The position numbers were made by a program, and so were the translations under genes. Below, piece after piece: positions 8,782 through 18,097 of a DNA stretch of 54,468 nt. The notes beneath the pieces were generated by a model. The model was given only the letters and a program-made list of their open reading frames with translations, ran no database searches and had not been told where the DNA came from. The stretch comes from Nitrospinaceae bacterium (GTDB lineage Bacteria > Nitrospinota_A > UBA7883 > JAJDBK01): NCBI GenBank assembly GCA_029261405.1, contig JAJDBK010000069.1:1-54468 (forward strand), given 5' to 3'. Position 1 is the stretch's first letter. Every line of letters starts with the position of its first letter.

Positions 8782-9330
8782 ATGAAAAACGCCGTTCGTA
8801 AACTGCTTGAGATAGTCGGAGAAGATCCTGAGAGGGAAGGGCTGAAAAAAACGCCCGCACGGGTCGAAAGCTCCATGCGTTTCCTTACAAGTGGTTACCG
8901 GATGGACGCCGACCAGATCATAACAAGCGCTCTTTTCCATGAGAAGTGCGACGAGATGGTGATAATCAAGGATATCGACCTTTTCTCCCTCTGCGAACAT
9001 CACCTCCTCCCTTTCTACGGTAAAGCCCATGTGGCCTATATCCCCAACGGCTCGATCCTCGGTCTCTCGAAAATTCCGAGGGTGGTGGAGGTTTTCGCCA
9101 GAAGGTTGCAAGTGCAAGAGAGACTCACAAACCAGATTGGCTCCGCCTTGTATCAAGGGCTTGGCGCCAAAGGGGTCGGTGTTGTCATCGAGGCGTTGCA
9201 TCTTTGCATGGCTATGCGTGGTGTTACGCAAAAAAGCAGTAAGACCGTCACCTCGGCCATGTTCGGCAATTTCAAGGAAGATCACAGAACCAGACAGGAA
9301 TTCCTCTCCCTCATAAAATCGAGTTCCTGA
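8782..9330 (+). CDS. folE: GTP cyclohydrolase I
   Basis: A 182-residue FolE that converts GTP to 7,8-dihydroneopterin triphosphate, the first step of folate and tetrahydrobiopterin-type pterin synthesis. The N-terminus shows [21 protein letters not shown]. The zinc and catalytic signature is [18 protein letters not shown], with the partner Cys in [10 protein letters not shown] and the C-terminal [11 protein letters not shown]. All expected zinc ligands (Cys, His, Cys) are visible. It follows the HU-type gene by 48 bases and may be co-transcribed. Confidence 0.96.
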   Translation: MKNAVRKLLEIVGEDPEREGLKKTPARVESSMRFLTSGYRMDADQIITSALFHEKCDEMVIIKDIDLFSLCEHHLLPFYGKAHVAYIPNGSILGLSKIPRVVEVFARRLQVQERLTNQIGSALYQGLGAKGVGVVIEALHLCMAMRGVTQKSSKTVTSAMFGNFKEDHRTRQEFLSLIKSSS

Positions 9331-9459
9331 CATACCTTTTCTTTTTTGGCTTGACGCTCCATCAATCGGGGCAATACACTTCTACACTTGGATTTTTACG
9401 AATAATAAATTAGCGACGATCGGGCCAGCCTGGAAAAATCCGCCGACGTCGCCTGGTTC

Positions 9460-10224
9460 ATGGAGATACAGTTGAATAAAGCTCTACCCCTGATTGTTTC
9501 AATCATAGCGATCTTTTCCCTGCAGGCGTGCGAATCGTTGCCGGATAAACTGATCTGGAAAAACGAAGATTCAAGCGCCGCCCGCCAGAAAAGAGATCGA
9601 AATCGGACTGAAGAGCTATCCCCGGCCGGTCTCAAGGAGTCGGCGACTACGAGTCCTATCACAACCGAAGAGGCCCGCAAAACGGCATTGTCACGACCGA
9701 AAGTTATCAAGGTGGAGGATCTGGCCAATCAGGATGGGAGCCAGACCAAGTATTTTGACGTGGTCGATGAACGCGCTTCGGAAACCTTGGCGCCGACCAT
9801 AGACGAATCAGCCAGAGCGTTCAAGATAATCACATACGACAACAAAGCGGTGGCCAAGGAATTCAGGCTACGGTTCGGAACAGCATGGGAGCGGGCCTTG
9901 GAAGGGCTACTGAGTATCGCCCTTAACACCGTTGATCGCTCCAGTGGCATTATCACTACTGAATGGATCTATGACGAGCCGTCAGGCTCCGGCGGTCCGT
10001 CGCTAAACCCGTTCGGGTCCGATAGGCGGCTTCGTTACAAATATACGGTCCGCATTCTCGACAAGGGCGCCTCAACCCAGATAAAAGTGGTTCCTTTCAT
10101 GCAGGTACTCTCCAAAGGGGGAAGCGGCTGGAAACCGGCGTTACCGTCTCTCATGGTAACGGATCGGCTCTTCGATCAGATCGAAAAAGAGTTGATGATA
10201 CCCTTGCCGAACGAACGTTTCTGA
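9460..10224 (+). CDS. BamC/DUF3576-like outer-membrane lipoprotein
   Basis: The 254-residue protein has a lipoprotein signal ending in FSLQAC (Cys near residue 24). Starting at the TTG at 9472 would give an equally good signal. After a charged, low-complexity linker comes a domain with KEFRLRFGTAWERALEGLLS, a GIITTEWIY strand and a YKYTVRILDKG strand. This pattern matches both the helix-grip domain of BamC (NlpB) and the DUF3576 lipoproteins. A role in outer-membrane protein assembly is therefore inferred. Its stop is 4 bases from the convergent neighbour. Confidence 0.6.
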   Translation: MEIQLNKALPLIVSIIAIFSLQACESLPDKLIWKNEDSSAARQKRDRNRTEELSPAGLKESATTSPITTEEARKTALSRPKVIKVEDLANQDGSQTKYFDVVDERASETLAPTIDESARAFKIITYDNKAVAKEFRLRFGTAWERALEGLLSIALNTVDRSSGIITTEWIYDEPSGSGGPSLNPFGSDRRLRYKYTVRILDKGASTQIKVVPFMQVLSKGGSGWKPALPSLMVTDRLFDQIEKELMIPLPNERF

Positions 10225-10228
10225 TACG

Positions 10229-10879
10229 TCAGGCAGATTCCCTGCGGTTGTCGATCCAGTAAACGGCTGGGATGAAGAGCCACAGAAGCAGACCTGACAT
10301 GGCGATCATCTTTTCATCCGGCGGTGGCGGACCGAAAATCGCGCCCGCGAATATGAGCAGGAGCGTCAGAACCAGAACGGTCAGCCCCGCTCTTTTCTTC
10401 TTCCCCGCATTCCTTGTCGCCTTCGTGTAGAGGGCCACACCCGCACAGAACAGGGCAAGTTCCACAATGACCGTAGCCGACACAAAATTCCATAAACCAA
10501 ATCCGTAGACAGCATCAAAACCGGGGGCCAGTTTCAGGTCGGGACGATGGGCTATCAGGTCGAGAAACCAGTGGCTAAGGACCAGACCGGAAATGACAGC
10601 CGCCTCCACGATCTTTTTCCTGATAACAAAACAGATTCCCCCTGCAAGAATAGCCCAACATAAAACCCCCAGCAGTGAATGGGTATATGGATAGTCATAA
10701 AAATCTATGGGGGTGAACTTTGTCGCTGTCAGATCGATCCTGATACGCTCCAGTCCGGCGAACAGAAAGAAGGGCCAGAGAAGATCGATCAACTGCGAGG
10801 ATAAAACAAGGACGGCAAGGGATGTCTTCGGCGCAACCTTCTTTGCGGCGAAAGCGGCGCCGTAATGAGCAAGAAACAT
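10229..10879 (-). CDS. YdjM-like polytopic membrane protein (putative metal-dependent hydrolase)
   Basis: The 216-residue protein has about five or six membrane helices. Its N-terminal FLAHYGAAFAAKK and later DFYDYPYTHSLLG and LSHWFLDLIAHRPD segments hold the histidines typical of the YdjM/DUF457 membrane-bound hydrolase family. The conserved His and Asp residues suggest a metal site within the membrane. The substrate is unknown. It lies downstream of ftsK on the same strand, after a 71-base gap containing a GC-rich palindrome. Confidence 0.7.
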   Translation of the reverse strand: MFLAHYGAAFAAKKVAPKTSLAVLVLSSQLIDLLWPFFLFAGLERIRIDLTATKFTPIDFYDYPYTHSLLGVLCWAILAGGICFVIRKKIVEAAVISGLVLSHWFLDLIAHRPDLKLAPGFDAVYGFGLWNFVSATVIVELALFCAGVALYTKATRNAGKKKRAGLTVLVLTLLLIFAGAIFGPPPPDEKMIAMSGLLLWLFIPAVYWIDNRRESA

Positions 10880-10926
10880 CTTTATTTATCCCAGTGTAAA
10901 TGTACTAACGTAGAACAGTCACCGCT

Positions 10927-10945
10927 GTGGCCGCGCCACTGGCCG
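10927..10945. repeat. GC-rich palindromic 13-mer shared with 26158-26170
   Basis: GTGGCCGCGCCAC at 10927-10939 can fold as GTGGC-CGC-GCCAC and is followed at once by a partial direct copy (TGGCCGCGC). The identical 13-mer occurs inside the inverted-repeat element at 26026-26228, with CGC also shared three to five bases further left. It lies just beyond the ftsK stop and could act as a 3' hairpin, but no T-run follows on the minus strand. Confidence 0.5.
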
Positions 10946-10950
10946 CGCAC

Positions 10951-13392
10951 CTAGTTATAAGTCTCTACATCATCCAATGAACGCATTAGCACTTCGCGCG
11001 GTTTTGCGCCGTCTGATGGACCTACGAGTCCTTGTCGTTCCATGGTTTCGACGATTCTGGCGGCCCGGTTGTAACCGATTCTGAGGCGCCGTTGTATCAT
11101 CGATACGCTGACATGTTTCATGTTTGACACAAGCTCCACCGCCTTGTCGTAACACTCGTCCGTATCTTCGTTGATCTCTTCACCCGCTTCTTCCGGTGGC
11201 GCCATGAGAATCTCTTCGTTGTAATCGGGGGCTTTCTGGGCTTTTAAAAATTTCACGACCCGGTGAATCTCCTCGTCCGATACGAACGGACCCTGCACCC
11301 TTTTAAGCGCCGAAGCGCCGGGTGGCAAGTAGAGCATATCCCCTTTGCCGAGCAGTTTTTCGGCGCCCATGGAGTCGATGATGGTTCTCGAATCGACCCT
11401 TGAACGGACCTGAAAACTGATTCTGGCCGGGAAATTCGCTTTTATAAGGCCGGTGAGCACATCGACGCTGGGCCGTTGTGTCGCTACAATCAGGTGAATA
11501 CCGGAAGCGCGAGCCATCTGCGCCAAACGGGCGAGTGATTCTTCCACATCCTTTGAGGAGACCATCATAAGATCGGCCAGTTCGTCCACGACCACAATGA
11601 TGAACGGCAGTTTCTCCGTAAGCGAGTCGCGGGTGACTCTGACATTTTCATCGCCCGATTCCTCCGCTTTAGCCCGGACATCGGCGGGATCTATCCCCTT
11701 TTTCGCCAGATCTTTTAAATTCGCCTCAACGAGTTTGTTGTAGCCCTGGACATTCCGAACGCCTATATTGGCCAGGGCGGCGTATCGACGTTCCATCTCA
11801 CCGACCACCCACTTTAACGCGTTGGCCGCTTTCTTCGGGTTGGTGACAACAGGGGCGATCAGGTGGGGAATACCGTCGTAGATCGACAGTTCCAGCATTT
11901 TCGGGTCGATCATTATGAATTTCGCCTCTTTCGGTGAGAGGCGGTACAGGATCGAACAGATCATCGTGTTGATACCGACACTTTTCCCTGATCCTGTGGA
12001 GCCCGCTATGAGCAGGTGCGGGACGGAGGCCAGGTCGGTCGCCATCGGCTCTCCCGAAATATCTCTTCCCAGAGCCAGGGGGAGGGCCGCGTCGTTAGCC
12101 AGGAATTCTTCGCTGGAGAGGATCTCCTTGAGGAATACCGGTTCCCGTTTGGCGTTCGGCACTTCGATACCCACAACCGACTTGCCAGGTATCGGCGCCA
12201 CTATGCGGATCGACAACGCCCTCAAAGACATGGCCAGATCGTCTGATAGGCTGACGATTCTGGAGACTTTTACGCCAGGAGCGGGGGCGAATTCGTATAT
12301 GGTTATGACCGGACCGGGAAGAACCTGCGTCACTTTACCATCGATCCCGAAATCGGCCAGTTTCATTTCCAGAATTTTAGATCCCTTGAGCAGAGACTCT
12401 CTGGAGATATGATTCTCCACAGGGGGGGTGGAGTCGAGAAGCTTTAGTGAAGGGTACTCGTAGTCGCCATCTTCTGAAAGTTCGAAAATCTCCTGCTGGA
12501 AAACGTATTCCGCTTCTTTCGGTCCTTTTTTCTTTGCTTTGGGCACGATTACCGGCTCCTGTTCGTCGGCCTCATTAACTTCATCCACCCTGCCTTGTGG
12601 CAATGAATGAGCGGCAATTTCATCTTCATATGGTTGCTCGATCCTGGGTATGAATGGAGCTTCGCTTTCGTCCGACAACGAGTCGTCGTACGGATCGAAC
12701 TCTTCATCGAGTTCCCGCTCTCTTTTCCGTCTTTTTTTATCTTTTACGCTTCTGCTCTCTACGGTCTCCATGAAAAACGGAATCCTGATTGCCGGAACGG
12801 ATTGCAAAAGCGCCTTTATCTCTCCTGAAAGAACTATTTTTATCTTCCACAAGACGTTTCCTGTTCCGCCAGCAAGCGATGCAAGGGAGACTCGCGCCAT
12901 GACCTGTATCGCTGTCAGAGCCATAGCGCCCAGGACTATGTACGATCCGTAAGTGGCGAACCACGGCATGGTGAGCCTTTCGGACACAAGTTGACCCAAC
13001 ATACCGCCCGATACAGCCGAATCGAAAAGCGGATCGGTTTCACTGAATCGTATGTTTACAATAGCCGAGGTGGAGCATACGAGGGTCATGAACCCGGCCA
13101 GAAATGTTGCAAGGGACGATAGCCTGGTTCCCATGACGAGGGTCACGCCGATGTAGAGCAGGGCCAAAGGGGCGATGCACGCAAGCGCCCCTACCATCTG
13201 AACCAGCAGATCGGAGACAAAAGCGCCAGCCACACCGGCGAAATTGGATACTTTTTCCGGGTCGGACATGTAGCTGTTGTAGGATGGGTCGGCCTGATCG
13301 TAGCTGTAAAGACTAAGAGTGACAAACGCTGTCAGGGCGAGAACTATAACGCCGAAGGTTTCGGCCACCAATTTCGGCTTTGACTCACCCAT
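10951..13392 (-). CDS. ftsK: DNA translocase FtsK
   Basis: An 813-residue FtsK/SpoIIIE translocase that pumps DNA during chromosome segregation and dimer resolution at the septum. About four membrane helices occupy residues 10-170, an acidic and basic linker follows (215-310), then the motor. The Walker A motif is AGSTGSGKSVGIN near residue 465 and Walker B is IIVVVDELADLMM. RISFQVRSRVDSRTI and the C-terminal winged-helix gamma domain (VSVSMIQRRLRIGYNRAARI) complete it. The short linker places it with compact FtsK/SpoIIIE forms rather than the 1300-residue E. coli type. Confidence 0.96.
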   Translation of the reverse strand: MGESKPKLVAETFGVIVLALTAFVTLSLYSYDQADPSYNSYMSDPEKVSNFAGVAGAFVSDLLVQMVGALACIAPLALLYIGVTLVMGTRLSSLATFLAGFMTLVCSTSAIVNIRFSETDPLFDSAVSGGMLGQLVSERLTMPWFATYGSYIVLGAMALTAIQVMARVSLASLAGGTGNVLWKIKIVLSGEIKALLQSVPAIRIPFFMETVESRSVKDKKRRKRERELDEEFDPYDDSLSDESEAPFIPRIEQPYEDEIAAHSLPQGRVDEVNEADEQEPVIVPKAKKKGPKEAEYVFQQEIFELSEDGDYEYPSLKLLDSTPPVENHISRESLLKGSKILEMKLADFGIDGKVTQVLPGPVITIYEFAPAPGVKVSRIVSLSDDLAMSLRALSIRIVAPIPGKSVVGIEVPNAKREPVFLKEILSSEEFLANDAALPLALGRDISGEPMATDLASVPHLLIAGSTGSGKSVGINTMICSILYRLSPKEAKFIMIDPKMLELSIYDGIPHLIAPVVTNPKKAANALKWVVGEMERRYAALANIGVRNVQGYNKLVEANLKDLAKKGIDPADVRAKAEESGDENVRVTRDSLTEKLPFIIVVVDELADLMMVSSKDVEESLARLAQMARASGIHLIVATQRPSVDVLTGLIKANFPARISFQVRSRVDSRTIIDSMGAEKLLGKGDMLYLPPGASALKRVQGPFVSDEEIHRVVKFLKAQKAPDYNEEILMAPPEEAGEEINEDTDECYDKAVELVSNMKHVSVSMIQRRLRIGYNRAARIVETMERQGLVGPSDGAKPREVLMRSLDDVETYN

Positions 13393-13508
13393 CTATACTG
13401 TTCCTTAAAGCGTTTGTTTAAGAGATCTTGCGTAATAGCCTGAAATATAACATAAATATGGCAATTACGCAAGTCTCAGCCGGGGAACAGCCTGATTATA
13501 TGCCCGGT

Positions 13509-14012
13509 TTAATCGTCGTCATCCTTGTGGCTCTCGCCACCCATACCAAATGCGCCTCCAGCGCTGAAGCCAACCGAGCCTGCGAATACCTTGGCGGCGT
13601 TGTGACGGTAGACAAGTTCAGCCCCTGAATGGCCGGTCGGAATTGCCATGAACAACACCAATGCGCTACCAGCGACAGCGCCAGCTTTTAAATAGGGGCT
13701 GGCTGAGAAGAGAATCGAAGCGCAGAAGGCCAGCGGTACCAGGGTGACCCAGCCAAAAGCCTCGCCCCACTCCTCATGCTCTTCTATAATTCTTTCTGAA
13801 ACCACCTTTTCGACCATCTCTTCGTCCCCCTCTCCAAGAGACATCGCTATGAAAGACGAAGTGGTAAGAACGAATTGTAACGCCAGTACAGCCACCCAGA
13901 TGGAGCCATGGATGCGGGTTTTCCGTGAAACCAATAGAATCGTTACCAGAACTACGGGGGACAAAACAGCAAGAACCATTGGGAAATGGACTATCATCGG
14001 ATGCAAAGGCAT
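13509..14012 (-). CDS. DUF2231-type four-helix membrane protein
   Basis: The 167-residue protein starts MPLHPMIVHFPMVLAVLSPVV, the HP-hydrophobic-VHFP signature of DUF2231 membrane proteins. Four membrane helices follow, with an acidic loop (EGDEEMVEKVVSERIIEEHEEWGE) and a second conserved HSGAELVYRHN. The spaced His residues suggest haem or metal binding, but the family has no settled function. It is separated from ftsK by 116 bases and may be transcribed alone. Confidence 0.75.
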   Translation of the reverse strand: MPLHPMIVHFPMVLAVLSPVVLVTILLVSRKTRIHGSIWVAVLALQFVLTTSSFIAMSLGEGDEEMVEKVVSERIIEEHEEWGEAFGWVTLVPLAFCASILFSASPYLKAGAVAGSALVLFMAIPTGHSGAELVYRHNAAKVFAGSVGFSAGGAFGMGGESHKDDDD

Positions 14013-14141
14013 TTTATCTACTCCTTATATTGTTGTTTGAATTCGTGTTGATGCTATGATTACAAAAGGAGCCGGTTATGAGAATGTGTCTTGTGACTTA
14101 ACGGGTAACAGATTGAATTACAACGTCTAATTTGAGGCCTT

Positions 14142-14663
14142 ATGTCAAAAGACACTATCCTGACAGCGGTGGGGCTGATCGTTGTGGCTCTCCTTATCGC
14201 AGGGGATGTCGGGCTGGACCTCGGTTCCGGAGGTTCCCTCGCTCATATACTGATAGAGGGCGCGATCTTTCTTATGGCCATAGGCGGTCTCGGAGTTATG
14301 GTACGCCGCTATTTCGCCATGAGAAAGGAGCGGGAGAAACTGCTCTTTACGTTGGCAAAATCGAGAGAGGACGCAATATCGTGGAGGCGAGAGGCGGAGA
14401 AGTATTTAGACGGACTCGGCGTCGCTATCGACAGCCAGATGAGCAAATGGAATTTCACTCTGGCTGAAAAAGAGATCGGACTCCTGATTCTGAAAGGATT
14501 CAGTTTTAAGGAGATAGCCGCTCTGCGAAACACAAGCGAACGAACTACAAGACAACAGTCCCTCGAAATTTATCGAAAATCGGGATTATCGGGGAGGGCG
14601 GAGTTTTCCGCTTTCTTTCTCGAAGATCTTCTGTTGCCTACCAAACGGAACGAGGAGTTATAA
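14142..14663 (+). CDS. Membrane-anchored LuxR-type HTH regulator
   Basis: The 173-residue protein has two N-terminal membrane helices (residues about 8-25 and 33-53), a basic helical linker, and a C-terminal LuxR-type helix-turn-helix: LAEKEIGLLILKGFSFKEIA, ALRNTSERT and IYRKSGLSGRAEFSAFF. Small two-helix membrane regulators with this NTSE-x-T...IYRKAGVSGR motif are a known but poorly characterised group. No receiver or ligand domain is visible. Its stop overlaps the convergent TRAP-type gene by 6 bases. Confidence 0.75.
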   Translation: MSKDTILTAVGLIVVALLIAGDVGLDLGSGGSLAHILIEGAIFLMAIGGLGVMVRRYFAMRKEREKLLFTLAKSREDAISWRREAEKYLDGLGVAIDSQMSKWNFTLAEKEIGLLILKGFSFKEIAALRNTSERTTRQQSLEIYRKSGLSGRAEFSAFFLEDLLLPTKRNEEL

Positions 14664-15827
14664 ACCCTTCGCCTCCATGTAGGCTCGTTCACTCATTTTC
14701 GTCCACGGTTCCACCTTCCGTGAAAAAGCCATAAACGCATCGTGAACTTTCTTCACTTTGGGATTGGACTCGACAAGCTCAGTCATGGTTTCATCCGCCA
14801 AACCATGCAACCCGCGCAAAACTTCGTCCGGGAACTTTATGAGCTTCACTCTGTATTTATCGACCAGAACTTCGAGCGCTTCACCGTTTCTGGAGTCAAA
14901 CTCAGCTAGCGCCCTGACGTTAGCTTCCGTGGAGGCGGCTGTAACGATGGCTTGCAGATCTTTTGGCAGACTGTTCCACGCTTTCGAGTTGATGATCAGT
15001 TCAATCACCGAACCAGGTTCATGCCAGCCCGGATAGTAGTAATATTTGGCCGCCCTGTAAAAGCCGAGTTTCATGTCGTGGTACGGTCCCGCCCACTCCA
15101 GAGCGTCCAAAACACCCCGTTCAAGGGATGTATAAAGCTCCGATGCGGGTAGCAGGACAACATTAACACCGGCTTTGTTCATGACTTTGCCGCCGAGACC
15201 CGGTATCCGCATCTTCAGCCCTTGGAGATCGGCCATGGTTTCGATCTTCTTGTTGAACCAGCCTCCCATCTGTACACCTGAGTTTGCTATGGGAAAAGCC
15301 ACCAGATTAAAAGGGGCGTAGACATCGTTCCAGACCTTCTGGCCTCCACCGTAATAGAGCCATGCGTTCATCTGCTGGGCGGTAAGCCCGAACGGAATCG
15401 CCGTGAAAAACTGCGCTTCGGGAGCCTTGCCGGCCCAGTAGTAGGCGGCTCCGTTCCCCACCTGCACGGTTCCTGAACTTACAGCGTCGAAGACAGACAG
15501 GGGCGGCACAAGCTCACCTCCGGCAAAGACATCTATCGAGAGGCGCCCTCCACTCATCAGTTTAACCTTGCGAGCGAAATCCTCCGCGCCGGTCTGGAAT
15601 ATAGGAAACCTCGGCGGCCAGGTGGTGACCATTCTCCATCTGAATTTTCCTGAGGCGTGCACAGCGGGGGCTCCCGCTATGGCGCCAACCGCTCCCGCGC
15701 AGACAGCGCCAATGGCGCCACCAATGAAATCTCTTCTTTTTACCTGTTTATCACAGGTTGAGTCGCTTGTAGCGGAGTCACGATCCTTAGGAGAATCGTT
15801 TTCCACAGGGCAATTATCATCAACCAT
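14658..15827 (-). CDS. TRAP-type solute-binding protein with Tat signal (DctP family)
   Basis: The 389-residue protein has an unusually long N-region, then RRDFIGGAIGAVCAGAVG (twin arginine at residues 31-32) ending AVHA near 58. It is therefore probably a periplasmic protein exported folded. The mature part has DctP/TRAP features: FAGGELVPPLSVFDAVSSG, GWFNKKIETMADLQGLKMRI with the usual substrate-carboxylate Arg, and LYTSLERGVLDALEW. No DctQ or DctM membrane subunits lie nearby. It begins one base after the stop of the REC-HisKA gene, so it may serve sensing, or a permease encoded elsewhere. Confidence 0.88.
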   Translation of the reverse strand: MVDDNCPVENDSPKDRDSATSDSTCDKQVKRRDFIGGAIGAVCAGAVGAIAGAPAVHASGKFRWRMVTTWPPRFPIFQTGAEDFARKVKLMSGGRLSIDVFAGGELVPPLSVFDAVSSGTVQVGNGAAYYWAGKAPEAQFFTAIPFGLTAQQMNAWLYYGGGQKVWNDVYAPFNLVAFPIANSGVQMGGWFNKKIETMADLQGLKMRIPGLGGKVMNKAGVNVVLLPASELYTSLERGVLDALEWAGPYHDMKLGFYRAAKYYYYPGWHEPGSVIELIINSKAWNSLPKDLQAIVTAASTEANVRALAEFDSRNGEALEVLVDKYRVKLIKFPDEVLRGLHGLADETMTELVESNPKVKKVHDAFMAFSRKVEPWTKMSERAYMEAKGL

Positions 15828-15828
15828 T

Positions 15829-16503
15829 TCAGGGATCTAAGCTGTCGATCGACTGTTCCAGATCAACCATCTCGCTATCGGTCAGATAATCTGTCGCTAC
15901 TACTTTTGATATCCTGTTTACCTTGACCATAATCTCCTTGATTCTGATAGAGAGGGCGAGGGTATTCTTGAGGATCTCATCAATTTCTTCCTTTTCAAGG
16001 GTTTCCCAATCCTGCATCAGTTCCATGCTACCGATTATGCCGGTTAGCGGATTGTTAATTTCATGCTGGAGCGTAACGGCCATCTTCAGGGCCACATCGA
16101 CCTCTCTGCGGTCGGCTAGTTCACTTTCGAGAGCTTTAATACGAAGATGGGCCTGGACCCGCGCCAGGAGTTCGTCAGGGTTGAACGGTTTTGTTATATA
16201 GTCGTTGGCGCCGATGTCCATACCATAAATCTTGTCGGCCATCTCACTTTTTGCAGTAACCATGATTACCGGAATAAACTTGGTTTTCTCATCCGACTTG
16301 ATCTTCTTGCATACATCAAAACCGTTTATGCCCGGCATCATTATGTCGAGTAGCACAAGATCAGGAGGTTCCCTTTTGATCTTTTCGAGAGCGTCCATAC
16401 CGTTGGAGCTTATCTCTATTTTGTACCCTTTTCTTTTGGAGAGGGCCATCTGCACAAGGAGAGCGATGTTCGGGTCGTCATCAACGATCAGTATTTTGCT
16501 CAT
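15829..16503 (-). CDS. Response regulator with HisKA-like domain but no ATPase domain
   Basis: The 224-residue protein has an N-terminal receiver domain: acidic pair DDD at 8-10, phosphoacceptor Asp53 in LVLLDIMMPG, and Lys105 in TKPF. A short coiled linker leads to a dimerisation/phosphotransfer-like H-box, TLQHEINNPLTGI, with His147. The chain then ends without any HATPase (N, G1 or G2 boxes). It could be a phosphotransfer protein, a kinase that borrows an ATPase, or a decayed hybrid. It is tightly linked to the downstream TRAP-type gene. Confidence 0.85.
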   Translation of the reverse strand: MSKILIVDDDPNIALLVQMALSKRKGYKIEISSNGMDALEKIKREPPDLVLLDIMMPGINGFDVCKKIKSDEKTKFIPVIMVTAKSEMADKIYGMDIGANDYITKPFNPDELLARVQAHLRIKALESELADRREVDVALKMAVTLQHEINNPLTGIIGSMELMQDWETLEKEEIDEILKNTLALSIRIKEIMVKVNRISKVVATDYLTDSEMVDLEQSIDSLDP

Positions 16504-16567
16504 AAACTTATCCAGATTATCTACATAAAATTGTTACATTCTATCATAGAGGTGTAACAGTGGGAAA

Positions 16568-18097
16568 TTAAAAATTTAATAATCTTGCAATTTTATTGGG
16601 GTCGTGGAGGAAAAACGGGTAGTCCCGGGCGGTGGCGGTCTGCGCCTCCTTTTCGAGTTCGACAATTTTTTCAAGCTCGGCGTTCAATCGACAAGTGGCG
16701 TTCGCAAACGCCGCCCCCATAGCTGTGTTAAGTTCCGAGATCGATAGCCCTATACTTTTTTTGTCGCTCTCCTGTCTTGCGATCATGACCACGAGTTCTC
16801 TCTTTTTTTCTATCAGCCCTGAAATATCGTAATCGGCAAGTTCGGCCACCTTTTCAGGACGCATCTTTATATCGCGCAACTTTTCCCTTAATTCGGTGGG
16901 CGAAACGTCAAAAGGCGTCGTTTTGATACCGCAGGAGATGGAGGCTGAGACACAGGCGTAAGCGGGTGGTGTGATCTGGTAAAAGTCCCTGATGATAGCG
17001 TCGGTGACCGAGTCGTACTTGGCGCCACCTACTCCATGCAGGAAATAGTCGCAAACGAAAAGCCGCATGAACATCGAAAGGGTGATGGCTCTTGGGCGTA
17101 TCCTGATCCCGCCTGACTTCAGATCATAAACGGAAAAAACTCCCCCCCCCTCACCCCGTAATTCGGAGTGACCCTCTCTTTTTCGGACATACAGCCGTTC
17201 CCGTCCCAGGTCGGTCACTACCCAGAAAGGAGCTTCCCGCCAATCCCCTTCAGACTTGAGGTCGGGGAATGGATTGGCTTTGTATCGGAGTTTATGAGCT
17301 TTCCGATATTTATCGAGGTTTCCGTTGAAGATAGTGGTGAAATTTTCGATCCGTTCAATAATATCGAGCGCATATACGATGAAAGACTCGCTTGCGCAGA
17401 TCATCGATACCGGGATTTCATATGGTGATGTAGTCTGGTCCAGCCAGACCCTTCGCATGGCGATAGCCATAGAGGTGAAATCATCTTGCGGCAGATCTTT
17501 TGTTTCGAGTTTGGCGATAAACCGTTTCAGGGCCGTCACCGGTTTTTCCGACATGTCTCCTTCCATCTGGTTGGCAAGGGAGCGCAGATTAAAAAGCAGA
17601 CTCTCTTTGTCTGGAGATACCGCGCTCTCGAAGACGGTTTTCCCTGTTTGAGGAAAAAGTATATGCGCTTCTCGAACAAGTCTTCCGTCTCTCTTAACCG
17701 GCGCAGAAACGGTCTCGGCGCTGAATTCGTCAAAATCGACACTGATGAAAAGAGTATTTGCCAATAGCCGTTTCGATATTTCGGTGAGCGCCATGGTTTT
17801 CAGGGCAATTCCTGGATGAAACATCGATGGCTGGTGACCAGAGGCTACTACGGGCGCATTAAGATCCGGTTCGGAAGGAGCGGGGTTTGTTCCCAATCTT
17901 CTTGTGTAGTCAAAGGCCAGGGAGAGTATCTCCTTGCGGGCGAGGAGAGCGAGGTCGGCCATTTTCGTATCACCCACTACCGTATTCCGGCTCATCGACA
18001 TGTTGCATGCTATCTCGTTTTCGTATCGTGAAAGCTCGGGAACGAAAAGCGTCTCACCGTTCCTTTCAGGAACAGCGAACAGGTCATGTCTTTTCAT
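16568..18097 (-). CDS. Unknown 509-residue protein, possibly distant BshC (bacillithiol ligase)
   Basis: A soluble 509-residue protein without clear catalytic motifs. VVASGHQPSMFHPGIALKTMAL near residue 88 resembles the TGQQ..LF.GP..T..K region of BshC, the cysteine-adding enzyme of bacillithiol synthesis. The size also fits, and a C-terminal helical, coiled stretch is present (GLIEKKRELVVMIARQESDKK, LNAELEKIVELEKEAQ). The next gene upstream encodes a BshB-type deacetylase, and the two coding regions touch (1-base overlap at 18097). That context is the main reason for the suggestion. The match by eye is weak and the call could be wrong. Confidence 0.45.
   Translation of the reverse strand: MKRHDLFAVPERNGETLFVPELSRYENEIACNMSMSRNTVVGDTKMADLALLARKEILSLAFDYTRRLGTNPAPSEPDLNAPVVASGHQPSMFHPGIALKTMALTEISKRLLANTLFISVDFDEFSAETVSAPVKRDGRLVREAHILFPQTGKTVFESAVSPDKESLLFNLRSLANQMEGDMSEKPVTALKRFIAKLETKDLPQDDFTSMAIAMRRVWLDQTTSPYEIPVSMICASESFIVYALDIIERIENFTTIFNGNLDKYRKAHKLRYKANPFPDLKSEGDWREAPFWVVTDLGRERLYVRKREGHSELRGEGGGVFSVYDLKSGGIRIRPRAITLSMFMRLFVCDYFLHGVGGAKYDSVTDAIIRDFYQITPPAYACVSASISCGIKTTPFDVSPTELREKLRDIKMRPEKVAELADYDISGLIEKKRELVVMIARQESDKKSIGLSISELNTAMGAAFANATCRLNAELEKIVELEKEAQTATARDYPFFLHDPNKIARLLNF

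Noticed and set aside
8746-9333. A 195-codon minus-strand frame over folE
   Set aside because: It is fully opposite a clear GTP cyclohydrolase I and has no recognisable domain.
13428-13628. A 66-codon plus-strand frame between ftsK and the DUF2231 gene
   Set aside because: Most of it lies opposite the end of the DUF2231 gene and it has no family features.
16531-16556. TGTTACA/TGTAACA inverted repeat before the REC-HisKA gene
   Set aside because: Only seven bases in AT-rich DNA and no T-run, so it is too weak to call an operator or terminator.
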